64,000 nucleotides of DNA from JBHGYD01 sp041920415 (GCA_041920415.1 JBHGYD010000028.1:238670-302669), one strand, 5' to 3'; positions 19,144 through 28,724 are shown, counted from the stretch's first letter. Numbers and translations: made by a program. The notes: a model not told the origin generated them from the sequence alone.

Positions 19144-19183
19144 AAAAGGGATATCTCCTCTCGGTAGGAAGATATCCCTTTTT
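19144..19183. terminator. Terminator between pckA and ytmB
   Basis: AAAGGGATATC pairs with GATATCCCTTT. T-runs or A-runs on both sides allow it to serve both converging genes. Confidence 0.85.
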
Positions 19184-19188
19184 CTATG

Positions 19189-19431
19189 TTAGTTAATCGA
19201 ATGTAATGAAATCAGTTCATACGTAATAACGGTTTGGTTGTTTGCTAACTCAATTTTTTTCACAACCGCTTGTCCGCTCGCTTCGCTTTGAATCGTCCGT
19301 TTTACCTCAATCGGAATGTCAATCGGATAAATGCGATACCCTTCCTTTTCAAGAATAAACAGGTTGTCTTTGATCCGTTTTTCTTTTCCTTTCGTCACGA
19401 TGAGCGTTTGAAATTCTAATGGCATGCCCAT
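19189..19431 (-). CDS. ytmB: DUF2584 protein (YtmB)
   Basis: An 80-residue cytoplasmic protein of unknown function found at this locus across Bacillaceae. The ATG at 19431 (MGMPLEFQTLIVTKGKE) has AGGGGTG six bases upstream; the GTG three codons earlier overlaps that site. There are no cysteines or membrane segments. It is convergent with pckA. Confidence 0.85.
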   Translation of the reverse strand: MGMPLEFQTLIVTKGKEKRIKDNLFILEKEGYRIYPIDIPIEVKRTIQSEASGQAVVKKIELANNQTVITYELISLHSIN

Positions 19432-19659
19432 GAAAAACACCCCTACTAACTTTTACAAAAATTATACCAACAATAACGAATAAAAATAAACAATACCTTC
19501 ATTTTTTTTGGAAATCGATAAAATCCTAAAAAACACTAACAAGAGACATCTAATTTTTGTTATTCATTTTACTTAAACTACTTCCACTTTCGCTTCGTTT
19601 CAAAATAGGAATCTTCTCTCCTATTTAAGATAAATCCCTCTTTTTTCCTAGTTTTTTGT

Positions 19660-19665
19660 TATAAT
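19660..19665 (+). promoter_or_regulatory. -10 box of the protease/propeller gene
   Basis: A perfect TATAAT about 50 bases before the ATG. No convincing -35 is visible. Confidence 0.45.
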
Positions 19666-19716
19666 AGATTGTATGTTTCAAATTAAATAGAATAACAACT
19701 AGAATAGGAGGCACCT

Positions 19717-22155
19717 ATGAAGAACAGAATTGTCCTGCTTGTATTGTCTTTTTTCTTATTTGCCTTCGTTTGTGGGGGGATTCCTGCAGATGCAAAAGGA
19801 CCGACTGCGGATCAACTCGTGCAACAGGCAGAAAAGTATGGAGAGCAGCTGAAACGACAAATTTATTTTGAATACTCGAGAAAGCTCACCATTGTACCAG
19901 CTCAACTCCTATCAAACACATCGAAAACAATCCAACAAGCAAAAACAGCAACGAAAAAAGTGAAAGGAACGAAACGAAACCGGCTTATAACGAGATTGCA
20001 AGCCGTTGAAACTCTTTACAACCGTGCCCTCGTTTATAACGCTTCTATTCGTTCGGGAGAAAGTTTAAAAGGGAAAACAAATAGTTTACTAACCTCCTTT
20101 AAAAAGGATCCCGCCAGTGACCAAACGGAAGGAATTTACCAAACGGTTCAATCAGAACTGAAGAAATTTGATAGCTTTTATAACAAAGTATATGGAACAA
20201 GTACTCGTAAAGCGTTGTACAATACATACCGAGCTCCAGCTGAACGGGCTATCGCACAAACAAAAACAGCCTACAAATTAAAGACAGAATTTAATAAACT
20301 TCGTCAAGTCATTCGCTATAGTAAAAATGACAGCAGCATTTTCAGTCAAATCGACAAATTTGAATCGCAGCTTGCCAGTGTCAAAACAATTCCTTTTTTA
20401 TTTACCGCCTTTTCGAATTCATACGAAAGTATTTTGAAAGAACAAGGAACCTCAGAGGGGATTCCGACTCTTATATTGAAAAAGATTATTTCACAAGAAA
20501 AGAGCGTTCTCTTTTTGGAAGTATTTGATAAAAACAACAAGCCATACGCACAGGGAAGCGGATTTGTTGTCGGGAAAAGTACAATCTTAACCAATTTCCA
20601 CGTGATACAAGGAGCAGCAAAAGTCGTTGCATACGATGAGGAAGGAAATGAAATCCCGATTCGTGGGGTTGTTCAATACAACGAAGCGACGGATTTAGCC
20701 CTCCTTGCAACTTATTCGGATTTAGCCCTGCCAGCCTTAAAAATCGGTGACACCTCTTTACTTGAAAAAGGTGATCCGATTGTTACGATTAGCAGTCCAG
20801 AAGGGTTAATGAACACCGTATCGACTGGAATCATTAGTAATCTGCATGTACTTCAAGATGATCAAGGGAACATAGTCCACCTCATTCAAATTACCGCTCC
20901 AATTACGCACGGAAGTTCCGGCGGAGCGTTGTTTAATGCGTTTGGCCATGTCATCGGCGTCACTTCCTCAGGATTTGACGTTGGAAACATTAACTTTGCC
21001 GTTGATATTGTCCATGCTCAAATTTGGATTCGTAACTATAGTAATCAACCAGCTTCAAAGCTATCGATTATCCCATACGAATCGTTGCCGACAGAAGGAG
21101 CGAATACAACTGATCCAACAGACGGAGGCAGTACAACACCTGGCACTTCTGAACCGGATCAACCGGGCTCAACCGTGCCAACGACGAATACGACTGTCAC
21201 ACTGAAACCACCAGCACCGGTAAGTACAAGCAAGCTGTATCTTGATTTCTCAGCGCTAGAGACGGTTATGCACCCAACAAAACCAATTCTCTATGCCCTC
21301 GACGAAAATAAAAATGTGGTAGAAGTGAATCTAGAAACGAAACAAGCTCGAAAAATTTCATTGCCGTTGGCGCCGGAACGGTTGTACTTTGCGAATAATG
21401 AATTATATGTGACCCTGCCTAAAGGACAGCATAGCTATACATGGTGGGAGGAACAACAAGAAGGAGCCTTTGCGATTATTGATGCAGATACATTTACGGT
21501 AAAAGAAATCGTCGACATCGATGTTGATCCATACGATATTGTCGCAGATGGTCAATACATTTACATTTCCAGCGGATCCGGTCAGTGGACAAATCTAAAA
21601 GTTTACTCCCGTAACACATTGCTAGAAACGGCAAGTGTACACGGTATTTACCAACAATCACTCTTAGCGATGCATCCTGATGTCGGAAAGGTGTATGCGA
21701 TTACAACTAGTCTGAGTCCAAGAGATGTTGAAACATATCAGTTTAAAGACGGTAAACTCGTGGCTCATTATGACTCTCCGTATCATGGAGATTATAGCTT
21801 AAATACAAACATGACGATTTCTCCAGACGGAAAATTTATTTTTAACGGCTCAGGTGTCATCTTCCAAGCAGCAGCATCGCAAAAATTTGATATGACGTAT
21901 GTCACACAGCTGTATAATTCGTATCAGCACATTGCCTTTAACCTTTCGCAAAATACGTTCTACACGAGCAAAGACAACAGCATCGATGTGTACGATTATG
22001 CCACCTTCCAACGTATAAAACACTATGTAATGAGCCAAGATATTCAAACACTATATGTTCAAAATGGACAACTCATTGTTATTTACAAAGAAGGAGTACG
22101 ATATGTCATTCAAACATATCCGTTAAATGAGCAGGGCTTGCTTATATACCAATAA
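19717..22155 (+). CDS. Secreted HtrA-like serine protease with C-terminal propeller-like domain
   Basis: An 812-residue exported protein. A signal peptide (MKNRIVLLVLSFFLF, cleavage after about ADA) is followed by a helical region of some 220 residues rich in Lys and Thr. A trypsin-fold S1C domain at about 255-440 has the triad His295 (LTNFHV), Asp326 (ATDLALL) and Ser401 (THGSSGGAL). A Thr/Pro/Ser linker (about 455-500) leads to about 310 residues of beta-rich repeats resembling a YVTN/WD-type propeller (ALDENKNVVEVNLETKQARK, AIIDADTFTVKEIVDIDVDP). There is no PDZ domain or membrane anchor. The role may be cell-surface quality control, but substrates are unknown. It has its own strong terminator. 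Confidence 0.85.
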   Translation: MKNRIVLLVLSFFLFAFVCGGIPADAKGPTADQLVQQAEKYGEQLKRQIYFEYSRKLTIVPAQLLSNTSKTIQQAKTATKKVKGTKRNRLITRLQAVETLYNRALVYNASIRSGESLKGKTNSLLTSFKKDPASDQTEGIYQTVQSELKKFDSFYNKVYGTSTRKALYNTYRAPAERAIAQTKTAYKLKTEFNKLRQVIRYSKNDSSIFSQIDKFESQLASVKTIPFLFTAFSNSYESILKEQGTSEGIPTLILKKIISQEKSVLFLEVFDKNNKPYAQGSGFVVGKSTILTNFHVIQGAAKVVAYDEEGNEIPIRGVVQYNEATDLALLATYSDLALPALKIGDTSLLEKGDPIVTISSPEGLMNTVSTGIISNLHVLQDDQGNIVHLIQITAPITHGSSGGALFNAFGHVIGVTSSGFDVGNINFAVDIVHAQIWIRNYSNQPASKLSIIPYESLPTEGANTTDPTDGGSTTPGTSEPDQPGSTVPTTNTTVTLKPPAPVSTSKLYLDFSALETVMHPTKPILYALDENKNVVEVNLETKQARKISLPLAPERLYFANNELYVTLPKGQHSYTWWEEQQEGAFAIIDADTFTVKEIVDIDVDPYDIVADGQYIYISSGSGQWTNLKVYSRNTLLETASVHGIYQQSLLAMHPDVGKVYAITTSLSPRDVETYQFKDGKLVAHYDSPYHGDYSLNTNMTISPDGKFIFNGSGVIFQAAASQKFDMTYVTQLYNSYQHIAFNLSQNTFYTSKDNSIDVYDYATFQRIKHYVMSQDIQTLYVQNGQLIVIYKEGVRYVIQTYPLNEQGLLIYQ

Positions 22156-22157
22156 TC

Positions 22158-22204
22158 AAAAAGCCTTGGGTTTGTGTTTTCCACAAACTCAAGGCTTTTT
22201 TTTA
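22158..22204 (+). terminator. Terminator of the protease/propeller gene
   Basis: AAAGCCTTG-GTTTGTG pairs with CACAAAC-CAAGGCTTT, followed by a run of Ts. Confidence 0.92.
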
Positions 22205-22224
22205 ACATGTTCACCGAGAAGTTT

Positions 22225-22259
22225 CCCACCTCTAAACAACGTGTAGGTGGGAGAAGTTC
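22225..22259 (+). repeat. Copy A of a 35-base palindromic repeat (IS200/IS605 end-like)
   Basis: CCCACCT (22225-22231) and AGGTGGG (22245-22251) form an imperfect hairpin. The 35-base segment matches 28 of 35 bases of a segment at 62120-62154 in reverse orientation. Subterminal hairpins of this kind occur at IS200/IS605 ends, but no transposase is nearby. The rest of 22205-22402 holds nothing else recognisable. Confidence 0.55.
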
Positions 22260-22402
22260 ATCCCTAACAAGAAAATGAAAAAAACTATTTTATTGACTGT
22301 GATGGATTCCTGTATTGCCCTATAGGAAACTGAATATCCAATCTCTTATAGTAAGTAATAATAAGAGTAATATGGGTAACTTCTTCATTCTCTTGCACAG
22401 TA

Positions 22403-23191
22403 TCACAAACATCGCTGTTGTTTCATCCATTCCGCTAAACGTTGAACCGTTTCTCTGTTATCCCGCGGCGGAAAATAATGCGTAAACTCTGGAAAGTACC
22501 ACGTTGTCACTCGTTTGTTCGTTTCCTTTAATCGCCTTTCTAAACGGTACGCGTGTTCAATCGACACATTTTCGTCTTTTTGTCCATGAATGATTAAAAC
22601 AGGCGCTTGAATCCGCTCGATTTCATAAAGTGGGGTACGCCATTTGTATCGCTCCGGATATTTCGATGGCGTTCCTCCAATGACTCGTTTCATCATTCTA
22701 CGTAAATCCGGTCGTTCCCAATACGTTAACGCCACATCGGAAACTCCTCCCCAGACAACAACAGAGCAGACGCGTGGTTCCAGAATTGCCGTATGGAGTG
22801 CCATCGCTCCTCCACGAGAAAAACCGAACACATGAATCCGCTCTTTCCTCACTTTCGGATGATGCTGTAAAACACGAAAACTTGCTAGTGCATCGTAGCG
22901 GTCTTCACCGACAAAATCTTCATTTCCTTCCCCACCTTGATTGCCGCGGTAAAACGGGGCCATCACAACAAATCCTTCCGCAGCAAATTGCGTAATTCGT
23001 GCTAGACGTACCTTTCCGACATTTTTGATGCCACCGCGCAAATAAAGAAATCCATCATACACACCGGGCGCTTTTGGTTCCGCTAAAAACCCTTTAATCT
23101 TTAACCCTTGGCACATATATGTCACAAGAAACACATCAATGTGCGGGTTGGGTGATGGAAATCGCTGCTGATCAATGATGTATCCGTCCAT
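22403..23191 (-). CDS. ytmA: Alpha/beta hydrolase of the prolyl-oligopeptidase type (YtmA)
   Basis: A 262-residue alpha/beta hydrolase. The nucleophile motif is GFSRGGAMA; the catalytic Asp is probably in IIHGQKDENVS and the His in FPEFTHYF. It lacks the large propeller of true prolyl oligopeptidases, so it is a compact S9-like peptidase or esterase. No signal peptide is seen. It is divergent from ytlA, matching B. subtilis gene order. Substrate unknown. Confidence 0.88.
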   Translation of the reverse strand: MDGYIIDQQRFPSPNPHIDVFLVTYMCQGLKIKGFLAEPKAPGVYDGFLYLRGGIKNVGKVRLARITQFAAEGFVVMAPFYRGNQGGEGNEDFVGEDRYDALASFRVLQHHPKVRKERIHVFGFSRGGAMALHTAILEPRVCSVVVWGGVSDVALTYWERPDLRRMMKRVIGGTPSKYPERYKWRTPLYEIERIQAPVLIIHGQKDENVSIEHAYRLERRLKETNKRVTTWYFPEFTHYFPPRDNRETVQRLAEWMKQQRCL

Positions 23192-23281
23192 GTTATTCTT
23201 CCTTTCCTAGGCCTTCACACATTTTTTTTACACGCATACGATAAAGTAGATTTTTATTCCATTATGAGGAGGTCAATGCTA

Positions 23282-24289
23282 ATGAAAAAATGGGTACGTA
23301 TCGCTATGATGTCGTTTCTTATCGCTCTTCTTATTATCCCAATGACCGCTTGTAACCAACAAGAAAAAGAAAAAGTCAAAACATTACGGGTAGCTGAAGT
23401 CACTCGTTCCATTTTTTATGCTCCACAATATGTCGCCCTATCGAAAGGATTTTTTGAAAAAGAAGGACTAAAAATCGAGTTAACAACAACATGGGGCGGC
23501 GATAAAACGATGACCACACTCCTTTCTGATGGGGCAGACATCGCCTTAGTCGGCTCGGAAACATCGATTTACGTATATAGCCAAGGAACAAATGACCCTG
23601 TTATTAACTTTGCCCAATTAACACAAACCGACGGTACGTTTCTTGTTTCCCGCAAAAAAATCGATCACTTTTCGTGGGACCAACTGAAAGGAACTACATT
23701 CCTCGGTCAACGAAAAGGCGGCATGCCACAAATGGTCGGTGAATTTGTGTTAAAAAAACACGGGATTGACCCACACAATGACTTACACTTAATTCAAAAC
23801 ATCGATTTTGCCAATCTCGCTAATGCTTTCGCTAGTGGCACAGGCGATTATGTGCAATTGTTTGAGCCGACAGCAAGCATTTTTGAACAAGAAGGAAAAG
23901 GCTATATCGTTGCTTCATTCGGAACCGAATCGGGTCACGTTCCATATACGACATTTATGGCCAAACAAAGTTTTATCAAGAACAACAAAAAAGAGATCGA
24001 AAAATTTACCCGTGCCCTCTTCAAAGCACAACAATGGGTCGAAACTCATAGCGCAGCCGATATTGCAAAAGCGATTCAACCGTTCTTTAAAGACACCGAC
24101 ATTCAATTAATTGAAAAAGTCGTCGATCGCTACAAAAGTCAAGGTTCTTACGCAACGAATCCAGTTCTTGATAAGGAAGAGTGGAATAACTTACAAAACA
24201 TTATGAATGAAGCAGGAGAATTACCGAAACATATCGACCATCAAACACTTGTTGACAATTCCTTTGCCAAAAAAGTCATGTCCAAATAA
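23282..24289 (+). CDS. ytlA: ABC transporter substrate-binding lipoprotein (YtlA)
   Basis: A 335-residue lipoprotein of the NMT1/SsuA-like binding-protein family. The signal ends in IPMTAC, a lipobox, so the protein is anchored outside the membrane. The mature part opens with LRVAEVTRSIFYAPQYVALS, the ligand-cleft start typical of thiamine-precursor, sulfonate and nitrate binding proteins. The ATG at 23282 is nine bases after GAGGAGG; ATGs upstream are too close to it. It begins the ytlA-ytlC-ytlD importer operon. No TPP riboswitch is visible upstream, so a pyrimidine or aliphatic sulfonate ligand is only a guess. Confidence 0.9.
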   Translation: MKKWVRIAMMSFLIALLIIPMTACNQQEKEKVKTLRVAEVTRSIFYAPQYVALSKGFFEKEGLKIELTTTWGGDKTMTTLLSDGADIALVGSETSIYVYSQGTNDPVINFAQLTQTDGTFLVSRKKIDHFSWDQLKGTTFLGQRKGGMPQMVGEFVLKKHGIDPHNDLHLIQNIDFANLANAFASGTGDYVQLFEPTASIFEQEGKGYIVASFGTESGHVPYTTFMAKQSFIKNNKKEIEKFTRALFKAQQWVETHSAADIAKAIQPFFKDTDIQLIEKVVDRYKSQGSYATNPVLDKEEWNNLQNIMNEAGELPKHIDHQTLVDNSFAKKVMSK

Positions 24290-24308
24290 TCACGGCAGGT
24301 GAAAACAC

Positions 24309-25082
24309 ATGAGCTTTTTAGTAGTCGATCACGTCTCTCATACGTATTTTACGGAAAAAACGGCTGTTACCGCTTTAGAAAATGTGTCACTGACAATTGA
24401 GAAAGGAGAATTTGTTTCCTTTCTCGGCCCTAGTGGCTGTGGTAAAACCACATTACTTTCGATTATTGCGGCATTAATGCAACCGACGGAAGGAAACGTC
24501 ATTTTAGAGGGCGAAAAAGTTCACGCCATTCATCCATCCGTTGGCTACATGTTGCAACAAGATTATCTTTTCCCTTGGAAAACGATTGAAGAAAATATTT
24601 TCCTGGGATTAAAAATGATGGGGATTGACACAAATGAAACAAAGCAACGAGCCCTTGATTTGCTTGCCTATATTGGTCTAAAAGGAGTAGAAAGACATTA
24701 TCCTCACCAATTATCAGGTGGCATGCGGCAACGAGCCGCATTAGTGCGAACGCTGGCTACCGACCCAAAAATTCTTTTGCTTGATGAACCGTTTTCCGCT
24801 TTAGATTATCAGACAAAACTAAAACTAGAAGAATTAGTTTGGAAAACATTAAAAGATTATAAAAAAACCGCCTTGCTCGTTACCCATGATATTGGAGAAG
24901 CGATCGCCATGAGTGACCGCATTTTCTTATTTGCCGCAAAACCTGGTAGGCTCGCTCGCACGTTTCTCGTTCCAGAAGAGTTACGCAACTTGTCTCCATT
25001 TAATGCTCGACAACACCCAACATTTTCAGAGCTATTTCAATTTATTTGGAAGGAGCTTGATTCCCTTGAAAAAAAGGAATAA
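24309..25082 (+). CDS. ytlC: ABC transporter ATP-binding protein (YtlC)
   Basis: A 257-residue ATPase with every expected motif: Walker [10 protein letters not shown] near residue 40, Q-loop LQQDYLFPW, signature LSGGMRQR, Walker [13 protein letters not shown] and the switch histidine in [10 protein letters not shown]. It belongs to the nitrate/sulfonate/taurine (SsuB/TauB) branch. It energises import with YtlA and YtlD. Its last 17 bases overlap the start of ytlD. Confidence 0.95.
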   Translation: MSFLVVDHVSHTYFTEKTAVTALENVSLTIEKGEFVSFLGPSGCGKTTLLSIIAALMQPTEGNVILEGEKVHAIHPSVGYMLQQDYLFPWKTIEENIFLGLKMMGIDTNETKQRALDLLAYIGLKGVERHYPHQLSGGMRQRAALVRTLATDPKILLLDEPFSALDYQTKLKLEELVWKTLKDYKKTALLVTHDIGEAIAMSDRIFLFAAKPGRLARTFLVPEELRNLSPFNARQHPTFSELFQFIWKELDSLEKKE

Positions 25083-25875
25083 CCGTATTCAAGTCCTTCA
25101 TCAGCAATATGTAACAATGCTGAAAAAAGAAAAACGATGGGTTCGCCTTTTTCAGTTCCTTATTTTCATCTCATTTTTCCTGTTTTGGGAAATTGCTAGT
25201 CAAAACAAATGGATCGATCCACTTTTATTTAGCTCTCCATCAACGATTTGGAAATTATTTGTCCAAAAAATCGCAGACGGCTCCCTTCTCATCCATAGTA
25301 GTGTGACGTTATTCGAAACGGTGCTTGGATTTATTCTCGGTACATTCATCGGTACATGTTTAGCCGCGCTACTTTGGTGGTTTCCACGCCTTTCTAAAAC
25401 CGTCGACCCTTATTTAGTGGTTTTAAATGCGATGCCAAAAGTAGCACTTGGTCCGATTTTCATTGTTGCGCTCGGCCCAAGCTTTCCTTCAATTATCGCG
25501 ATGGGTACAATTATTTCAGTTATTATTACGACAATTGTTGTGTATACATCATTCAAAGAAGTGGATCCAAACTATATAAAGGTATTGAAAACATTCGGTG
25601 CCAGCCGCTTTCAATGTTTTAAAGAAGCCGTTTTGCCGTCATCCTTCCCAACCATTATCTCCACTTTGAAAGTGAATGTCGGATTATCATGGGTTGGGGT
25701 CATTGTCGGAGAATTTCTCGTTTCGAAACAAGGGCTTGGCTATATGATTATTTACGGCTTCCAAGTGTTTAATTTTACGCTCGTGTTGTTAAGCTTGCTT
25801 GTCATTGCCTTTTTAGCAACGATCATGTATCAAGCGGTCGGATTCATCGAAAGGAAATTAATAAAACACCGTTAG
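25066..25875 (+). CDS. ytlD: ABC transporter permease (YtlD), TTG start
   Basis: A 269-residue membrane protein with about six helices and the BPD-transp motif, here as [20 protein letters not shown]. The start is assigned to a TTG at 25066, ten bases after AAGGAG; it lies inside the end of ytlC, so the two are translationally coupled. The ATG at 25117 lacks a ribosome site and the longer open frame runs deep into ytlC. It is the pore partner of YtlC. Its stop overlaps the convergent ytkD by four bases. Confidence 0.9.
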   Translation: MKKRNNRIQVLHQQYVTMLKKEKRWVRLFQFLIFISFFLFWEIASQNKWIDPLLFSSPSTIWKLFVQKIADGSLLIHSSVTLFETVLGFILGTFIGTCLAALLWWFPRLSKTVDPYLVVLNAMPKVALGPIFIVALGPSFPSIIAMGTIISVIITTIVVYTSFKEVDPNYIKVLKTFGASRFQCFKEAVLPSSFPTIISTLKVNVGLSWVGVIVGEFLVSKQGLGYMIIYGFQVFNFTLVLLSLLVIAFLATIMYQAVGFIERKLIKHR

Positions 25876-26357
25876 AAGCGTTCCATGCATAACGAACGCT
25901 TCTTTATTTCTTGAAGGCTGTAAACTAATACCTCATCTTTCATAATAAAACTAAAACGTTCATCAGAAGCAAGATTGTTTGGCAATTCTCGAAGCAACAC
26001 CGGACCGTTCGTTTCAAAATATGTATGTTGTTTCACTAATTCCTTCACTTCTGCGAAATAGATGTTTTTAATAACCGTTTGTCCTTTTCCTTCTACTTTG
26101 TATTGTCCGAGATAGATTAAACGTGCAACGATGCCGCCCGTTTCTTCTTTTACTTCGCGAATCGCTGCTTGTTCCGCTGTTTCCCCTGGTTCTACTTTTC
26201 CACCGGGAAACTCGAGTCCGCGCTGATGATGCACAGTGAGAAGCCATTGCTGACCGTAACGACAAATGACCAAGACGTGCGCGGGCGTTTGCGAAAACGG
26301 ATGATCGGCAAATGACAAAGAAACTTGATTTCCATAATAATCACGAAAAATAAACAT
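25872..26357 (-). CDS. ytkD: NUDIX nucleoside triphosphatase (YtkD)
   Basis: A 161-residue Nudix hydrolase. The Nudix box is complete: [28 protein letters not shown] sequence around residues 60-80. B. subtilis YtkD hydrolyses oxidised and normal purine nucleoside triphosphates and is a proposed antimutator. The ATG at 26357 (MFIFRDYYG) is ten bases after GGAG; an ATG two codons earlier is too close to it. It is convergent with ytlD. Confidence 0.9.
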   Translation of the reverse strand: MFIFRDYYGNQVSLSFADHPFSQTPAHVLVICRYGQQWLLTVHHQRGLEFPGGKVEPGETAEQAAIREVKEETGGIVARLIYLGQYKVEGKGQTVIKNIYFAEVKELVKQHTYFETNGPVLLRELPNNLASDERFSFIMKDEVLVYSLQEIKKRSLCMERF

Positions 26358-26425
26358 ATTCATCAAACTCCATCATTATAGTTCCATTTTTATATTATAC
26401 ATAAAAAGCCACCAAAACCGGTGGC

Positions 26426-26761
26426 TTATTGCGTTGTATCTTCCTCTTGGACAAATCCAAGTGAACGAATATGCTGTTTTGCTTCCTCATTCCCAAGTTT
26501 ATAAATAAGTTGATAAATTTTTTTCAACGTTTCATCATACGCATCGTTTTCGCGATCGTAATGATATTGAATATATGGCACATGAGCGCGAAAAAAGTTT
26601 TGGATATCCGTTGAATAATTTTGATCAAAATATTCTCGCAACTGAATAATTTCATCATCGGTCGCTTCGATTTGAAAATCCCATGGTGAAGCCGTTTTTA
26701 CTTGAGAAATTTCACCATGAGCCATTGATACATAGTATGTTTTTTTCTTTTGTTCCACCAC
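26426..26761 (-). CDS. Conserved protein of unknown function, 111 residues
   Basis: A soluble, acidic protein with the stretch SPWDFQIEATDDEIIQLREYFDQN and many aromatic residues. Homologues in thermophilic Bacillaceae are sometimes labelled hydrolases, but I see no catalytic motif. The frame opens at an ATG (26770) that abuts the AAAGGAG site; a GTG at 26761, nine bases after it, is the better start. It lies between ytkD and the holin-like gene on the same strand. Function not recognised. Confidence 0.75.
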   Translation of the reverse strand: MVEQKKKTYYVSMAHGEISQVKTASPWDFQIEATDDEIIQLREYFDQNYSTDIQNFFRAHVPYIQYHYDRENDAYDETLKKIYQLIYKLGNEEAKQHIRSLGFVQEEDTTQ

Positions 26762-26835
26762 ACCATTCATCTCCTTTAGGATCCGTCGTATTCGTAATTA
26801 GTGTGGGTGAACGTACAAAAATTATGCTTACGAAA

Positions 26836-27231
26836 TTACTTTGAACGATCTTTCAATAATTCAATCGCCTTCATAAGAAAATCTGGAATGGGCAGTCCTG
26901 CCCTTCCCGCATTTTCCAAAATAGAAATAACTTCATTAGTCATATAGAAAAAAATCGTCGCATCACGGATAAAGTGATTATTCCAACCAATCGCCACATC
27001 GAGCAAATGCGCCACAGCAACCAATATAAAAATAAGCAGCTTGCGTGCAATTCCGCGAAATCCGACTTCGCTTGATAGTTTTCCTTCAAAGGCGCTCGCA
27101 ATAATTCCTGTTGTATAATCAATCAAAACGAAACAGATTAAAATAATTACCAATGAATCCAGACTCCCAAACATGGATGAAAGAAGCGAACCAAGCAGCG
27201 AAATCCCAAGAACAAATGTATATTTGTTCAC
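26836..27231 (-). CDS. ytkC: Phage-type holin family protein (YtkC-like)
   Basis: A 131-residue membrane protein with three to four hydrophobic helices and the holin_4_1/toxin-secretion-holin signature DYTTGIIASAFEGKLSSEVGF and GIARKLLIF. No lysin or other phage genes are nearby, so it is a chromosomal holin-like protein and not part of a prophage. Such proteins may help release murein hydrolases. A GGAGGGAG site precedes the ATG. Confidence 0.85.
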   Translation of the reverse strand: MNKYTFVLGISLLGSLLSSMFGSLDSLVIILICFVLIDYTTGIIASAFEGKLSSEVGFRGIARKLLIFILVAVAHLLDVAIGWNNHFIRDATIFFYMTNEVISILENAGRAGLPIPDFLMKAIELLKDRSK

Positions 27232-27312
27232 ATTCTCCCTCCTTTCCTCCTTACTTTATCGTACATTTTATGCAAAAAGGAAACAGGGGGTATAGACATT
27301 TTTCTAATAAAT

Positions 27313-27352
27313 AAAAAACAATCTCCCTCACTATAACAAGGAGAGTGATTGC
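27313..27352 (-). terminator. Possible terminator after the dps relic
   Basis: CAATC-CTCTCC pairs imperfectly with GGGAG-ATTG on the minus strand and is followed by TTTTTTATTTATT. It lies just after the dps pseudogene stop. Confidence 0.55.
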
Positions 27353-27359
27353 TTCTACA

Positions 27360-27600
27360 TTATTTGCCAAGAAACGATTTTAACATCCACACATGTTTTT
27401 CTAAGTTTTGATGAATCCCTAACAGCACCTGTCGTTTCATCGTCAACTTCATCAGCTACTTGCATGCCCTTTTTTAGTTCTTGAATCATGGTTTCAAAAT
27501 CGCTTGCGAGCGTACCGACCATTTTTTTCTTGACCCGTTGCTTCTTTCAGTGAAACAACGTATTTTCACGCTTTTTTCCCGGCGTTTTCCGGCATAATTC
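27360..27600 (-). pseudogene. dps: Dps/MrgA ferritin-like DNA-protection gene relic
   Basis: On the minus strand one frame reads YVVSLKEATGQEK, then after a shift MVGTLASDFETMIQELKKGM and QVADEVDDETT, and after another shift LLGIHQNLEKHVWMLKSF with stop TAA at 27362-27360. Together these are the C-terminal half of a Dps-family protein. At least two frameshifts (near 27530 and near 27430) and loss of the N-terminus, including the ferroxidase residues, make it non-functional. Upstream sequence to about 27600 is too degraded to read reliably. Confidence 0.85.
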
Positions 27601-27681
27601 GCTGATTGCTCTAATGTGTTTGTCGCTTCATTATGGTAAAATAAAAGCGTAGATACAGATGAAAGGAAGATACAAAGCACT

Positions 27682-27849
27682 GTGTATACCGTTTTGATTA
27701 TTTCGCTTATTATCGTCGCTCTTGTTTTAGTATTAAGCGTGGTGACAACGTTAAAAGCTTACCAATACAAACATACTGTTGATCCGCTCGAGAACAATCC
27801 TCATTTGCAAAGCGAAAAAGCCGATAATCAAAAAAGTGACGCAAAATAG
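27682..27849 (+). CDS. ytzI: YtzI-like small membrane protein
   Basis: A 55-residue protein with one strong transmembrane helix (VLIISLIIVALVLVLSVV) and a short hydrophilic tail containing YQYKHTVDPLENNPHL, which is the YtzI pattern. A GTG at 27682 is the apparent start, with GGAAG about 12 bases upstream. It is flanked by the dps relic and followed by a terminator. Function unknown. Confidence 0.75.
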   Translation: MYTVLIISLIIVALVLVLSVVTTLKAYQYKHTVDPLENNPHLQSEKADNQKSDAK

Positions 27850-27886
27850 AAGGATGTCTTTCGGTCATGAAAAACATCCTTTTTTC
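27850..27886 (+). terminator. Terminator of ytzI
   Basis: AAGGATGT pairs with ACATCCTT and is followed by TTTTTT; it may also help the convergent ycgQ unit. Confidence 0.8.
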
Positions 27887-27890
27887 ATAG

Positions 27891-28724
27891 TTACAGAGGA
27901 GTGTCGTGAATGTAAGGGTCATTTGGCTGCTTGACCTTTTCCACGGTTTTAATTTTTATGCAAGGAAGAATATTTCCTTTATAATTCGTTTTATCGATAA
28001 TGCCCGTCACTTTTACCCATTCATCATGATTGAGTTGCTTAAGCTGCTCCCCGCTCGCTAACATCCCGTAGACAGAAGCGTCGGCTACGCAGCATGTAAC
28101 AACGAACCTGGCAATAACAGCTTTCTCTTTTACAAAATCGGGTTCGCGATATATAAACCCTTCAAGTTCAATTTCTTTGCCGATAAACTGTTTTACGTTG
28201 TTATTAATGATCTCCAAAATTGCCAAATAGTTTTCGTTCGTAAACACTACTTTCTTGGTGGATGTCAATGCTTCTTTCAGCTGCTTTTTATTCATTGGCT
28301 TTTCTTCCATTTCATTTCCATACATATCTGTCGAATATTGAGTTTGATCATTAGAAGATCCATTATTTTCAGGCAGCCTTCCCATTTGCACACCACGCTT
28401 AGCGGCAACCGAACTGTCGAGCACTTGACCGGAAAACATCAATCCTGTGATGACCGGAACAATAAATAAGACGCAAACTACAAGTGACTTAAAAGGATGT
28501 TTCCTCTCATGATGCCCGCATCCGCAGCAAACAGCATTCTCTTTACCATCACTTCGCCAAATTTGGATAATGCCGAGGAGAAACAACGTGCCCATCGCAA
28601 AATAAAGAAACGGAAACATCTTTGGTGCAATCAATTGCTGAATGTGCCCGGTTACGATTAATTTAAACATTAATAAGGCAAAGCCCACTAAAATAACTCC
28701 GCGTAAAAAAAGATTATCGCTCAT
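27891..28724 (-). CDS. ycgQ: YcgQ-like protein (TIGR03943 family)
   Basis: A 277-residue membrane-anchored protein. Two to three hydrophobic segments lie in the first 120 residues with a Cys/His motif VCCGCGHHER between them, a possible metal site. The C-terminal soluble part contains FVVTCCVADASVYGML. It is encoded 14 bases after ycgR with an AAGGAGG site, so the two form an operon, as in B. subtilis. The pair is thought to act in metal or stress physiology; here a Zur-like half-operator precedes ycgR. Confidence 0.88.
   Translation of the reverse strand: MSDNLFLRGVILVGFALLMFKLIVTGHIQQLIAPKMFPFLYFAMGTLFLLGIIQIWRSDGKENAVCCGCGHHERKHPFKSLVVCVLFIVPVITGLMFSGQVLDSSVAAKRGVQMGRLPENNGSSNDQTQYSTDMYGNEMEEKPMNKKQLKEALTSTKKVVFTNENYLAILEIINNNVKQFIGKEIELEGFIYREPDFVKEKAVIARFVVTCCVADASVYGMLASGEQLKQLNHDEWVKVTGIIDKTNYKGNILPCIKIKTVEKVKQPNDPYIHDTPL

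Noticed and set aside
26836..27231. Holin-like gene as a sign of a prophage
   Set aside because: No lysin, capsid, integrase or att repeats nearby; the gene sits at the same locus as chromosomal ytkC in B. subtilis.
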